DNA from: Streptomyces xylophagus
GTDB lineage: Bacteria; Actinomycetota; Actinomycetes; Streptomycetales; Streptomycetaceae
Reading direction: 5' to 3'
Length of the DNA: 64,000 bases
NCBI RefSeq assembly: GCF_000716435.1
Contig: NZ_JNWO01000026.1
Location: 39,855 to 103,854, forward strand
Part shown: positions 33,960-42,220 of the stretch, piece by piece
How the letters are laid out: every line of letters starts with the position of its first letter
How positions within the stretch are numbered: position 1 is the stretch's first letter
Notes under the pieces: model-generated
What the model was told of the DNA's origin: nothing
The model's input: only the letters and a program-made list of their open reading frames with translations
Databases searched by the model: none
Made by a program: the position numbers and the translations under genes

Positions 33960-35926
33960 GGTCGCAGTACCGCCGCGCCGTAGCGGCCGAGGGTGACCTC
34001 GCCCTCGACGGTCTCGTCGGTGAGCAAGTCACGGTGCGCGCCCGGGAGTTCGACGGTGATCGGGTCGCGGCTGTGGTTGAGCAGGAACAGCAGTTCTCCG
34101 CGTCGTACGGCCTCGACGCCCGGCGGGAGTTCGGCGAGCACCGGACAGACGCCCGCGTCGGTGGCGATACGGGTGAGCAGGGCGCGCAGCGCGTGCGGCT
34201 CCGGGAGTGTCGAGACGTACCAGGAACGGCCCCTGCGCAGGACAGCGGGGAGACCGTCCAACTCGCCGCCCTTGTAAGGGATCACCTCGTCGACGGTGTC
34301 GTCCTCCGGCTCGATCTCCTCCGACCAGAGTGTGCCGCGGAAGCCCTCGCACGCGGCGGTCTCCCCCGCGTCCAGTGGCCACCACTCGTGCAGGGTGCGG
34401 ATGCCGAACAGGTCGCGGAGGCGGGCGTCCATGCCGCCGGGCCGTACGCGGTCGTCCTCGTCGGCGATGCCGGTGAGGAAGCCGGAGACGAGGGTGCCGC
34501 CGGCACGGACGTACGCGAGGAGGTTGTCGATCGCGGTGTCCGTGAGGAGGTAGAGCTGGGGGACGACCACCAACTTGTAGGCGGAGAGGTCGTGTTCGGG
34601 GTGGGCGAAGTCGGTGGTGAGGTGCGATTCCCAGAGGGCGCGGTGCCAGGCGCGGACGACCTCGGGGTGGTCGACCTCGGTGGAGAGACGGCCGTCCTGG
34701 GCGCCGGCCCACCACGCGTGCCAGTCGTGCAGGATCGCGATGTCGGAGGTGATGTGAGTGTCCGTCACCTCACTTCCGATGCGGGCGAGTTCGGCGCCCA
34801 GCTGCTTGACCTCCTGGAACGTGCGGCCCCGCTCCCCCGCGTGGCTGAGCATCCCGGAGTGGAACTTCTCGGCGCCCTGGCGGGATTGGCGCCACTGGAA
34901 GTAGCAGACGGCGTCGGCGCCGCGGGCCACGGCCTGGAGGGACCAGAGACGGTTGAGGCCACGGGGCTTGGGGTGGTTCACACCGCGCCAGTTGACCGGT
35001 CCGGCCGCCTGTTCCATGAGCATCCACGGGCCGTGCGCCTGCGAGCGGGTCAAGTCCTGCACGAGGGCGGCACTTTGGGCGCCGAGCGGATCACGCGGAT
35101 CGGGGTAGAGGTCGACCGAGACGACGTCCTCCTCCTCGGACCAGCGCCAGCCGTCCTGGCCCATCCACAACGGCATGAAGTTGGTGGTGACCGGGATGTG
35201 CGGGGTGTGCCGGCGGACGATGTCGCGCTCGGCGGTGTAGCACTCCAGGAGCATGTCGGAGGTGAAGCGCCGGAAGTCGAGCACGTGGGTGGGGTTGTTG
35301 AGGTAGTGGGCGTGACGCGGGGGCAGGATGCCGTCCCAGGTGTCGTAGCCCTGGCTCCAGAATGCCGTCCCCCAGGCCGAGTTGACGGCGTCCAGCGTGC
35401 CGTACCGGGCGCGCAGCCAGCCGCGGAAGGCGACGGCGGCCTCGTCGCCGTAGTCGAAGGTGCAGTACTCGTTGTTGATGTGCCACATCGTGAGGGCGGG
35501 GTGGCCGGCGTAACGGGCGGCCAGGTCCTCGGTGATGGCCGCTGCGTGGCGGCGGTAGACGGCGCTGGAGTGCGAGAAGTGCTGCCGCCCGCCCCACCAT
35601 TCGATACGGCCGTCCGCGTCGCGGGGCAGGGTCTCCGGGTGGAGGCGGCCCAGCCACGGGGGCGGGGAGGAGGTGGGCGTGGCGAGGACGACGCCGATCC
35701 CACTGCCGTGCATCAGATCCATCAGGCGGTCGAGCCAGCCGAACTCCCGTGCTCCCGGCTCGGGTTCGAGCTTGGCCCAGGAGAAGACGCCGAGGGTGAC
35801 GGAGTTGACGCCGGCGTCCTTCATCAGCCGGACGTCCTCGTGCCAGGTCTCCTCGGGCCACTGCTCGGGGTTGTAGTCGCCGCCGAAGAGGATGCGGCCG
35901 CGCGTGGCGTCGCTGAGCCGAGGCAT
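33956..35926 (-). CDS. Glycoside hydrolase family 42 beta-galactosidase
   Basis: A 656-residue leaderless enzyme. GH42 hallmarks are FGGDYNPEQWPEETWHEDV at the N-terminus, the acid/base in MWHINNEYCTFDYGDEA and the nucleophile in WMLMEQAAGPVNWR. Trimerisation and C-terminal beta domains follow. It would remove the beta-1,2-galactose from xyloglucan side chains after GH95 has removed fucose. The ATG at 35926 overlaps the GH74 stop as TGATG, so translation is coupled. An upstream GTG-type start at 35944 is less likely. Confidence 0.93.
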   Translation of the reverse strand: MPRLSDATRGRILFGGDYNPEQWPEETWHEDVRLMKDAGVNSVTLGVFSWAKLEPEPGAREFGWLDRLMDLMHGSGIGVVLATPTSSPPPWLGRLHPETLPRDADGRIEWWGGRQHFSHSSAVYRRHAAAITEDLAARYAGHPALTMWHINNEYCTFDYGDEAAVAFRGWLRARYGTLDAVNSAWGTAFWSQGYDTWDGILPPRHAHYLNNPTHVLDFRRFTSDMLLECYTAERDIVRRHTPHIPVTTNFMPLWMGQDGWRWSEEEDVVSVDLYPDPRDPLGAQSAALVQDLTRSQAHGPWMLMEQAAGPVNWRGVNHPKPRGLNRLWSLQAVARGADAVCYFQWRQSRQGAEKFHSGMLSHAGERGRTFQEVKQLGAELARIGSEVTDTHITSDIAILHDWHAWWAGAQDGRLSTEVDHPEVVRAWHRALWESHLTTDFAHPEHDLSAYKLVVVPQLYLLTDTAIDNLLAYVRAGGTLVSGFLTGIADEDDRVRPGGMDARLRDLFGIRTLHEWWPLDAGETAACEGFRGTLWSEEIEPEDDTVDEVIPYKGGELDGLPAVLRRGRSWYVSTLPEPHALRALLTRIATDAGVCPVLAELPPGVEAVRRGELLFLLNHSRDPITVELPGAHRDLLTDETVEGEVTLGRYGAAVLRP

Positions 35927-38118
35927 CAGATCTGCTCCCCGCACTGGATGCCGCGCCCGTTGGTGGCGAGGTACACGCGGCCGTACACGCGTGGGTCACC
36001 GGCGATGGACTGACCGATCCAACCCCACTGGTGCTGGTCGTCGTTGATCCGCACCCAGGTCTTCGCCTCGTCGTCGGAGCGGTAGACGGCGGTGATGGTC
36101 TCGGTCGAACCGACCTGGTAGATCGCGGGGTAGTCGGCGCCGGGGCCGGGTTTGCCGAAGCCGAGGGTGTACGAGGCCCAGCAACTGGCGACCTTGTCGA
36201 AGCTCACGCCCCCGTCGACGGACCGGTAGAGCCCGTTCCACTTGACGCTCAACCACAGGTCACCGGACCGCCCCGGCGCCGCGACCAGCTGGAACTGACT
36301 GTCCCCGGCAGGCAGCCCACTCGCACGCCCCGTGAACGAACGGCCACTGTCAGTGCTGGCGTATAGCGTTCCTGTGTCGGTGTCGTATGCGTAGAAGAGC
36401 GTCGGGTCGGCCGGGTCGGCGACCGGCGTGGCGCCCTTCGGGAAGGAGGAGATCTCGGACCAGGTCGCGCCGTTGTCCGCCGAGCGGTGGGCTGCGTACT
36501 TCGTGCCGTCCCAGTGCACGAAGGACCACAGCAGCGTACTGCCGTCGGCGTTGGTGGCGATCGGCCCCGGTGCGTCGTGGGCGAGGGAGGGCTGGGCAGC
36601 GAAGGGCGCCCAGGTCCGGCCGCCGTCGCCCGAGTAGGCACCGTTGCCGTTGTCGCCCCAACCCGTGCGGACGACATACGTCGGCCTGCCCGCGGCCTGC
36701 GCGATTCCCGTCGCCGACCCGAACACGGGGTTCGTCGCCATGCCGCGCGACGGAGACGCCGTGAGCCGCTCGTGGTGCATCACGCCGATGTCCCGCGAGG
36801 CGCTGATCAGGTGCGCCTCCCCGACCGGGGGCGAGATCAGCTGGATCACGGACGTCTCCTCCAGGCCACGGATCTGCGGTGCCCAGTGGGTGAGGTCACG
36901 GGTGCCGTAGAGGGTGGCGCCGGTGCCGTAGACGACGTGCTGCGAGTCGTACGGGTCGACGGCCACCGCCTGGATCCACCAGCCGAACTTCGGCTGTTCC
37001 GCACCCCACTTGAGGAAAGGAGTCTCGGACACGTCGAAGACAGCAACGTCCTTGAGGGACGTCCAGGTGCGACCACCGTCGGTGGTCCGGTACAGGGTGT
37101 CGACGGCCGCCCAACGGTTGTTGGTGGAGACGACGACGGTCCCGGCGCGACAGGCGTCGACGGCGACTCCGCCGTAGCCGAAGGTGTCACTGCTGCCGGG
37201 CTGGACGGGGGTGACGTCCGTCCAAGGACCAGTGGCGGGGGCGAACTTGTGGACGCTGCCGGTGGACTGCCCGTTGGGCCCGGGTGTGTCGGCGTACGTC
37301 ACGTACAGCTCGCGGCTGCGGGCGTCGTACGCGGCGCGGATCGGGACCTTGGCGGAGGTGCCGGTGGGCTGCGCGGGGACGGCCGTCCAGGTGCTGCCGT
37401 CGGTGGTGCGGTAGAGGTTGACGGCAGTCGCGCTCCCGTCGCCGTCACCCCACCCGGCGTAGACGGCACGGCCGACGGCGACGAGGAAGGTGACGCCTTG
37501 ACCGGAGGCGCTCGGGGTCGCCGGGAAGCCGGTCACCGCTGCCCAAGTGGCGCCCCGGTCCGTCGACTTGAGCAGCCCGTCGTGCCGGGTACCGAGCCAC
37601 AGGGTGTCACTGTCACGCGGATCGACGAGCAACCGCTCCCCCGCACCGCGCCCGTCCTCGTTGCCGCCCAGCTTCACGGCGAGGTCGGTACGGGTCCAGG
37701 TGGCACCGCGGTCCTCGGAACGGAGGATCGCCCCGTTGCTTGCCCAGGACTGGGCGTACGTGCCGACGGCGAGGTAGAGCCGATCCGGGTGCGCAGGGTC
37801 GACGGCGAGAGCCTCCACCCCGAGCAAGTTCCAGTCGTCCCAGCCGAGTTGATCGGTGAGCGGGGTCCAACGGGCGGTCCGGTCGTCCCAGCGGTAGGCA
37901 CCGCCGATGTCGGTACGGGCGTAGGCGAGACCCCGGACGGAGGGGTGGAAGAGGACGCCCGTGACGAAGCCGGTGCCGCCGATTGCAACGTTTCGCCAGC
38001 GATAGGAAGGGGCTTCCGCCGCATTCGCCTTCGCGGTGAAACCCGGCATGGCGGTGAGCGCGGCGCCAGCCGCAGCCCCGGCAAGAACGGCCCGGCGGCT
38101 CACTCGGGACGCAAGCAT
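35926..38118 (-). CDS. Secreted GH74 xyloglucanase
   Basis: A 730-residue exported enzyme. The N-terminus is a Tat-type signal: SRVSRRAVLAGAAAGAAL with cleavage near ANA-AE. The chain is two seven-bladed propellers with BNR/Asp-box motifs (SEDRGATWTR, STDRGATWAA, TTDGGRTWTS). Catalytic Asp candidates are in YARTDIGGAYRWD (about residue 72) and SASRDIGVMHHE (about 440). GH74 is largely specific for xyloglucan, which makes it the strongest indicator of the locus substrate. The ATG at 38118 is chosen, with GAGG 7 bases upstream. It has no binding module. Confidence 0.93.
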   Translation of the reverse strand: MLASRVSRRAVLAGAAAGAALTAMPGFTAKANAAEAPSYRWRNVAIGGTGFVTGVLFHPSVRGLAYARTDIGGAYRWDDRTARWTPLTDQLGWDDWNLLGVEALAVDPAHPDRLYLAVGTYAQSWASNGAILRSEDRGATWTRTDLAVKLGGNEDGRGAGERLLVDPRDSDTLWLGTRHDGLLKSTDRGATWAAVTGFPATPSASGQGVTFLVAVGRAVYAGWGDGDGSATAVNLYRTTDGSTWTAVPAQPTGTSAKVPIRAAYDARSRELYVTYADTPGPNGQSTGSVHKFAPATGPWTDVTPVQPGSSDTFGYGGVAVDACRAGTVVVSTNNRWAAVDTLYRTTDGGRTWTSLKDVAVFDVSETPFLKWGAEQPKFGWWIQAVAVDPYDSQHVVYGTGATLYGTRDLTHWAPQIRGLEETSVIQLISPPVGEAHLISASRDIGVMHHERLTASPSRGMATNPVFGSATGIAQAAGRPTYVVRTGWGDNGNGAYSGDGGRTWAPFAAQPSLAHDAPGPIATNADGSTLLWSFVHWDGTKYAAHRSADNGATWSEISSFPKGATPVADPADPTLFYAYDTDTGTLYASTDSGRSFTGRASGLPAGDSQFQLVAAPGRSGDLWLSVKWNGLYRSVDGGVSFDKVASCWASYTLGFGKPGPGADYPAIYQVGSTETITAVYRSDDEAKTWVRINDDQHQWGWIGQSIAGDPRVYGRVYLATNGRGIQCGEQI

Positions 38119-38154
38119 GCACATACCTCGCTGTATGAGATGGGGTAAGGAGAC

Positions 38155-38212
38155 GTACCCAAGGGGCGCGGGGAACTGCGCGACCAGCCCCAACGCGCCT
38201 GCAGACAAAAAC
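38155..38212 (-). repeat. Dispersed Streptomyces-type repeat, copy B3, within the operon
   Basis: On the minus strand it reads GGGGCTGGTCGCGCAGTT then CCCCGCGCCCCTT, the same element as B1 and B2. It lies between the permease stop and the GH74 start. If it terminates or pauses transcription it would lower expression of GH74-GH42-GH95-GH12 relative to the transporter. Confidence 0.75.
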
Positions 38213-38215
38213 AAA

Positions 38216-39178
38216 TCAGCCCTTAACGGCGCCTGTGAGCATCCCCTTCTTAAAGTGCCGCTGCACAAACGGCGAAAGCACAGCCACCGGCAACAAAGCC
38301 ATCACCATGACCGCCATCTGCACGGCCAGCCCGGACAGTTCACCCGTCTTGATCGCCTGACCGAGCCCCACCGGAGCCTCCTGCTTCTGCACAAGCTGGA
38401 TCATGACGTTCTGCAACGGCATCATGTCCTGGTCGTTGAGATACAGGGACGCGTTGAACCAGGCGCTCCAATAACCCACGGCGTAGAACAGCGTGATAAC
38501 GGCCAGCACCGCACGCGACAACGGCATCACGATCACCCAAAGAATCCGGAAGTCACCGGCCCCGTCGATCCGCGCACTGTCGATGAGTTCCTGCGAGATG
38601 CCCATGAAGAACCCGCGCAACACAAGGATGTTGAAGACACTGAGCGCACTGGGCAGGATCAACGCGAGATAGCTGTCGGTCAGGCCGAGCGACTGGACCA
38701 GCAAATACGTCGGAATGAGCCCGGCGCTGAAGAACATCGTGGCCAGCATCATCATCAGAATCCACCGGTGCCCCAGCGACCCGATACGCGAGAGGCCGTA
38801 GGCGCACAGAACGGAAACCGTCATCGAGAACGCCGTACCGACGACGGTGATGAGGACGCTGATGACCGCCGCGCGGGTGACCTGGCCGCCGCTGAGGAGT
38901 TCCCTGTAGGCGATGAAGGTGATGCCCTTGGGCACCATGACCAGACCGCCGGCCTCATCGATGGTCTTGCGTGAGGAGAGGCTGGTGACGAGGACGATCC
39001 ACAGCGGAAAGAGGATGGCGAAACAGGCGAGGGTGAGGACGAGCCCCTTGCCCGCGAGACCGGCCCTACTGGGTTCCTCCTCCCAGGTCGGCCGGGGCGG
39101 CGCGGCCCAACGCCCGGGCGGCCGTACGGACTTGGCAGACTTCGAGCGCTCGACGGGTTGGTCGATGACGGCGGTCAT
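38216..39178 (-). CDS. Carbohydrate ABC transporter permease (second subunit)
   Basis: A 320-residue inner-membrane protein of the MalG type with about six helices (GLVLTLACFAILFPLWIVLV, AAVISVLITVVGTAFSMTVS and others). The ATPase-contact EAA-like loop reads ELIDSARIDGAGDFRILWVIVMP. The ATG at 39178 overlaps the stop of the first permease. With its partner and the binding protein it would import xyloglucan oligosaccharides. Confidence 0.92.
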   Translation of the reverse strand: MTAVIDQPVERSKSAKSVRPPGRWAAPPRPTWEEEPSRAGLAGKGLVLTLACFAILFPLWIVLVTSLSSRKTIDEAGGLVMVPKGITFIAYRELLSGGQVTRAAVISVLITVVGTAFSMTVSVLCAYGLSRIGSLGHRWILMMMLATMFFSAGLIPTYLLVQSLGLTDSYLALILPSALSVFNILVLRGFFMGISQELIDSARIDGAGDFRILWVIVMPLSRAVLAVITLFYAVGYWSAWFNASLYLNDQDMMPLQNVMIQLVQKQEAPVGLGQAIKTGELSGLAVQMAVMVMALLPVAVLSPFVQRHFKKGMLTGAVKG

Positions 39179-40209
39179 TTCTTGTACACCCCCTGCTCGC
39201 CCATGAGGTGGGCCACTTTGTTCGCGGCGAGGACCAGGCCGAGACTGATCACGCCCTTGACGAGTCCGGCGGCGGCCGCGTAGCCGAAGTCCTGGTTGCG
39301 GACGCCGTTCCACCAGACGAAGGTGTCGAGGACCTCCGCCGCTCCCGGTCCCACGGCGTCACGTTGGAGCAGGATCTGTTCGAAGCCGACGGTCAGCGCA
39401 TCGCCCACCCGCAGCACCAGCAACAGCGCGATCACCGGTCGGAGTGCCGGCAGCGTGACGTGCCACATCCGGCGCCAGCGCCCCGCGCCGTCCATCGCGG
39501 CGGCCTCGTACAGATCGGGGCTGACGGACGACAGCGCGGCGAGGAAGACGATGATCCCCCAGCCCGCGTCCTTCCACACGCTCTGCGCGGTGATCAGGAA
39601 CTTGAACGTGTTGGGGTCGGTCATCACGTCGAGGCCGTCGAAGCCGTGTTGCCGCAGGAGTTGCGAGAACAGCCCTGCCCCGCCCAGGAGTTGCTGGAAG
39701 ACGGCGATGACCAGCACCCAGGAGAAGAAGTGCGGGAGGTAGAGGATGGCCTGGGAGAGTGCCCGGACCCGGGGCCTGACCACGCTGTTGATGAGCAGCG
39801 CGAGCAGGATGGGGATCGGGAAGAACAGGACCAGTTGGAGGGAGAACAGAACGAGCGTGTTCTGTACGGCGCTCCAGAACGCCGAGTCCGCGAAGATCTG
39901 CTGGAAGTTCTCCAGGCCGACCCAGGGGCTGTGCAGCATCGAGACGATGCCGTTGTCGCTGACGTAGGGGTCGTAGTCCTCGAAGGCGACGATGTTGCCG
40001 AGGATCGGCAGGTAGTTGAAGACGAGGATGAGCAGGACGGCCGGCAGGGTCATCAGGAGCAGGACGCGGTCGCGTCTGAACCTGAGCCGCAGGCTCACCT
40101 TCCCGCCGGGACGTTTCTGCCGGGTGCCGGTGGCGCCGCCGGACGCCACCGGGGTCTTGTCCGTCGTGTCGGCCTCGGTCCTGCTCCGAGGCACCGTGCT
40201 GTGGGACAC
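39175..40209 (-). CDS. Carbohydrate ABC transporter permease (first subunit, LplB-like)
   Basis: A 344-residue membrane protein. It has a charged N-terminal tail of about 55 residues, then helices starting LLLMTLPAVLLILVFNYLPI. The EAA loop reads LYEAAAMDGAGRWRRMWHVTLP. The NYLPILGNIVAFEDYDP block resembles the LplB branch of oligosaccharide permeases. The start is GTG at 40209, 27 bases after the binding-protein gene. No ATPase gene lies in the locus, so a shared one such as MsiK is presumed. Confidence 0.92.
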   Translation of the reverse strand: MSHSTVPRSRTEADTTDKTPVASGGATGTRQKRPGGKVSLRLRFRRDRVLLLMTLPAVLLILVFNYLPILGNIVAFEDYDPYVSDNGIVSMLHSPWVGLENFQQIFADSAFWSAVQNTLVLFSLQLVLFFPIPILLALLINSVVRPRVRALSQAILYLPHFFSWVLVIAVFQQLLGGAGLFSQLLRQHGFDGLDVMTDPNTFKFLITAQSVWKDAGWGIIVFLAALSSVSPDLYEAAAMDGAGRWRRMWHVTLPALRPVIALLLVLRVGDALTVGFEQILLQRDAVGPGAAEVLDTFVWWNGVRNQDFGYAAAAGLVKGVISLGLVLAANKVAHLMGEQGVYKK

Positions 40210-40236
40210 GGCCGTTCTCCTTGCCTCGGTACCCGG

Positions 40237-41928
40237 TCAGCTCGCCGCAGTGCCGTTGTCGTCGAGCAACTTCTGGTACCAGGCGCGGAGTTGGTCGCCG
40301 CCCTTGCTCTTCCAGTCCGATACGGCCTGCTGCATGTCGCTGATCTTCTTGCGGCCGCGGACGATGTCGTCCTCCAACTGCTCGAAGTCGTTGGAGAGGT
40401 TGGTGTAGCGGCTCGGCTCGGTGATCTGCTGGCCGTAGAAGCTCGACTTCTTTGTGAAGGCGCCCATCCGCTGCTGCCACTCGACCTGCGCCTTGGCGAC
40501 CTCGGGGAAGTCGGGGTGGGCGATCGTCGCGGCGGGGCTGGCGACCATGACGTAGGCGTTGATGACCTCGTTGTTGCCCTGGTCGGTCTTGGTGGGCACA
40601 CCGTTCTTTACGGTGTAATGGGTGCCCTCCACACCGTAGTTGGTGAGCATGTACTCCTTGGTGCCGTACGGCGCGGCGGTGACGTTGGCGACGGCCAGCG
40701 CGTCACGCACGACGGACTCGGAGGCCTTCTTGCTGATGAAGGCGAAGATGCCGGCCGGTTCGCCGGCCCAGAGGGTCGGGTCGCCGCCGTCGTGGCCGAA
40801 GATGTCCATGCCCCAGATCTTGTAGTCCGGGTTCTGGGTGGCCTGTTCGGCGGTGCGGCTCCACCACTGCGAGATGTCCTGGTTGTAGATGAGGAACTCG
40901 CCGGCGGCGAACTTGGGCCCGGGGTCGGTGGCCTGGCTCTTGCCGAGCTTGGCGTCGGGGTGCACGTATCCGGCGGCGAACAGCTTGCGGGTCCACTCCA
41001 GCGCTTCGAGGTACTCCTGGGTCTCGATGCGGTTGACCAGCTTGCCGTCGACGAGGTTCCAGCCGAGCGACTTCTCACTGCCGGAGAGCACGCCCCAGGC
41101 GTTGAAGGCGGTCCACTTCATGTCCATGCAGGCCCAGCGCTTGGCCTTGGCGTTGGTGATCTCCTTGGCCAGGGCCATGAACTCGTCGGCGGAGGTGGGG
41201 ACTTCGTACCCCTCCTTGTCGAAGATGTCCTTGCGGTAGAGCGGCACGATGTTGGGGACGTACGAGGACGGCATGGGCAGTCCGCGCAGCTTGCCGCCAA
41301 AGATGCAGCGCTGCCAGGCGTCGGACGGGATCGCCGCGAGGTTCGGGTAGTCCTTGACCTTGTCACCGGCCAGGTAGGGGCCGAGGTCGGCGAACTTGCC
41401 GATGATGGCGCTGGGTATCTTGCCGCCCATGTTCCAGCCGGGGACGACCACAATGTCGGGGATGTCGCTGGAGGCGAGGACCGCGCCGAGCTTCTGGTCG
41501 TAGGTGTTGCCGTCCTGGTTCTGCCAGGCCACGTCGACGCCGATGAGGCTGTTCATCGCCTTGTAGTAGGCGTTGTCGCTCTTCGGCGGGGAGCCCCAGA
41601 ACGGCGACATGATGGAGACCTTGCCGCCCTTGCCGAGCTTCTTCGGCACCGAGGTCTTCAGCGTGGCGAGGTCGAGCTTGCTGGTGAAGCCGATCGCGGA
41701 GCCGTTCTTGGAGGCGAGGTCCGGGGTCACCACATTGCTGGCCACGAAGGCCGGCAGCAGCTTCTTGACGCCCTTGCCCTCCGAACTGCCCCCGCCCGAA
41801 CCGCTGTCCGAGGCCCCGCAGGCGGAGAGCAGCGGTACCCCTCCCGCCACCGCTGCGGCGACGACCGCCGTGGAGGCGAGGAAACTTCTCCGGCTGGGAG
41901 CGGAGGCGGCGGAGGCGTTCGGCGTCAT
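40237..41928 (-). CDS. Solute-binding lipoprotein of the oligosaccharide importer
   Basis: A 563-residue extracellular binding protein. The N-terminus SRRSFLASTAVVAAAVAGG has twin Arg and a lipobox (LLSAC), so it is exported, probably by Tat, and lipid-anchored. Its length exceeds the usual ~430 residues, as in the LipO-type binding proteins paired with LplB-like permeases that bind large oligosaccharides. Family features include VDVAWQNQDGNTYDQKLGAVLA and GWNLVDGKLVNRIET. First gene of the minus-strand operon; a LacI-type operator lies 83 bases upstream of its ATG. Confidence 0.9.
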   Translation of the reverse strand: MTPNASAASAPSRRSFLASTAVVAAAVAGGVPLLSACGASDSGSGGGSSEGKGVKKLLPAFVASNVVTPDLASKNGSAIGFTSKLDLATLKTSVPKKLGKGGKVSIMSPFWGSPPKSDNAYYKAMNSLIGVDVAWQNQDGNTYDQKLGAVLASSDIPDIVVVPGWNMGGKIPSAIIGKFADLGPYLAGDKVKDYPNLAAIPSDAWQRCIFGGKLRGLPMPSSYVPNIVPLYRKDIFDKEGYEVPTSADEFMALAKEITNAKAKRWACMDMKWTAFNAWGVLSGSEKSLGWNLVDGKLVNRIETQEYLEALEWTRKLFAAGYVHPDAKLGKSQATDPGPKFAAGEFLIYNQDISQWWSRTAEQATQNPDYKIWGMDIFGHDGGDPTLWAGEPAGIFAFISKKASESVVRDALAVANVTAAPYGTKEYMLTNYGVEGTHYTVKNGVPTKTDQGNNEVINAYVMVASPAATIAHPDFPEVAKAQVEWQQRMGAFTKKSSFYGQQITEPSRYTNLSNDFEQLEDDIVRGRKKISDMQQAVSDWKSKGGDQLRAWYQKLLDDNGTAAS

Positions 41929-42010
41929 TGCGTCAACCCTTCATGGCGCACCAGGACACCCGGCGGTGGAGCCGTCGGCTGCGGTGTCTTGAGTGGAACA
42001 GAGCACTTAG

Positions 42011-42024
42011 TCGAAGCGCTTCGA
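42011..42024. promoter_or_regulatory. LacI-type operator O3
   Basis: TCGAAGCGCTTCGA is a perfect 14-base palindrome with the same core as O1. It lies just downstream of the -10 of the transporter operon promoter, where binding would block transcription. Confidence 0.85.
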
Positions 42025-42034
42025 TGTTGCTGCG

Positions 42035-42063
42035 AGGTTAAGTGAACGCCCGAGGGTGCACAA
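42035..42063 (-). promoter_or_regulatory. Probable promoter of the transporter/GH operon
   Basis: On the minus strand TTGTGC (42058-42063) and TAACCT (42035-42040) are spaced by 17 bases. The start would fall near 42028, next to operator O3. The downstream genes run without any other obvious promoter to 31005. Confidence 0.5.
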
Positions 42064-42141
42064 GGGTCGTTCCCAAGATTCCTCCGAGGTGTAGGGGATG
42101 ACCTGTCCGTATGTGCTGCTTGAAATAACGGTGAAGGTCTC

Positions 42142-42184
42142 TTGACACCCACCCCTGCGTCGAATGAGCATCGAAGCGCTTCGA
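42142..42184 (+). promoter_or_regulatory. Probable promoter and LacI-type operator O4 of the GH3 gene
   Basis: A consensus TTGACA -35 lies at 42142-42147 with a weak -10 around 42165-42171. The perfect palindrome TCGAAGCGCTTCGA follows at 42171-42184, covering the expected start. The GH3 gene is thereby tied to the same regulator as the transporter operon, from which it diverges. Confidence 0.65.
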
Positions 42185-42220
42185 AAGAGCCGCGCCGCTC
42201 CATCGCAAGGGGAACCCCAC

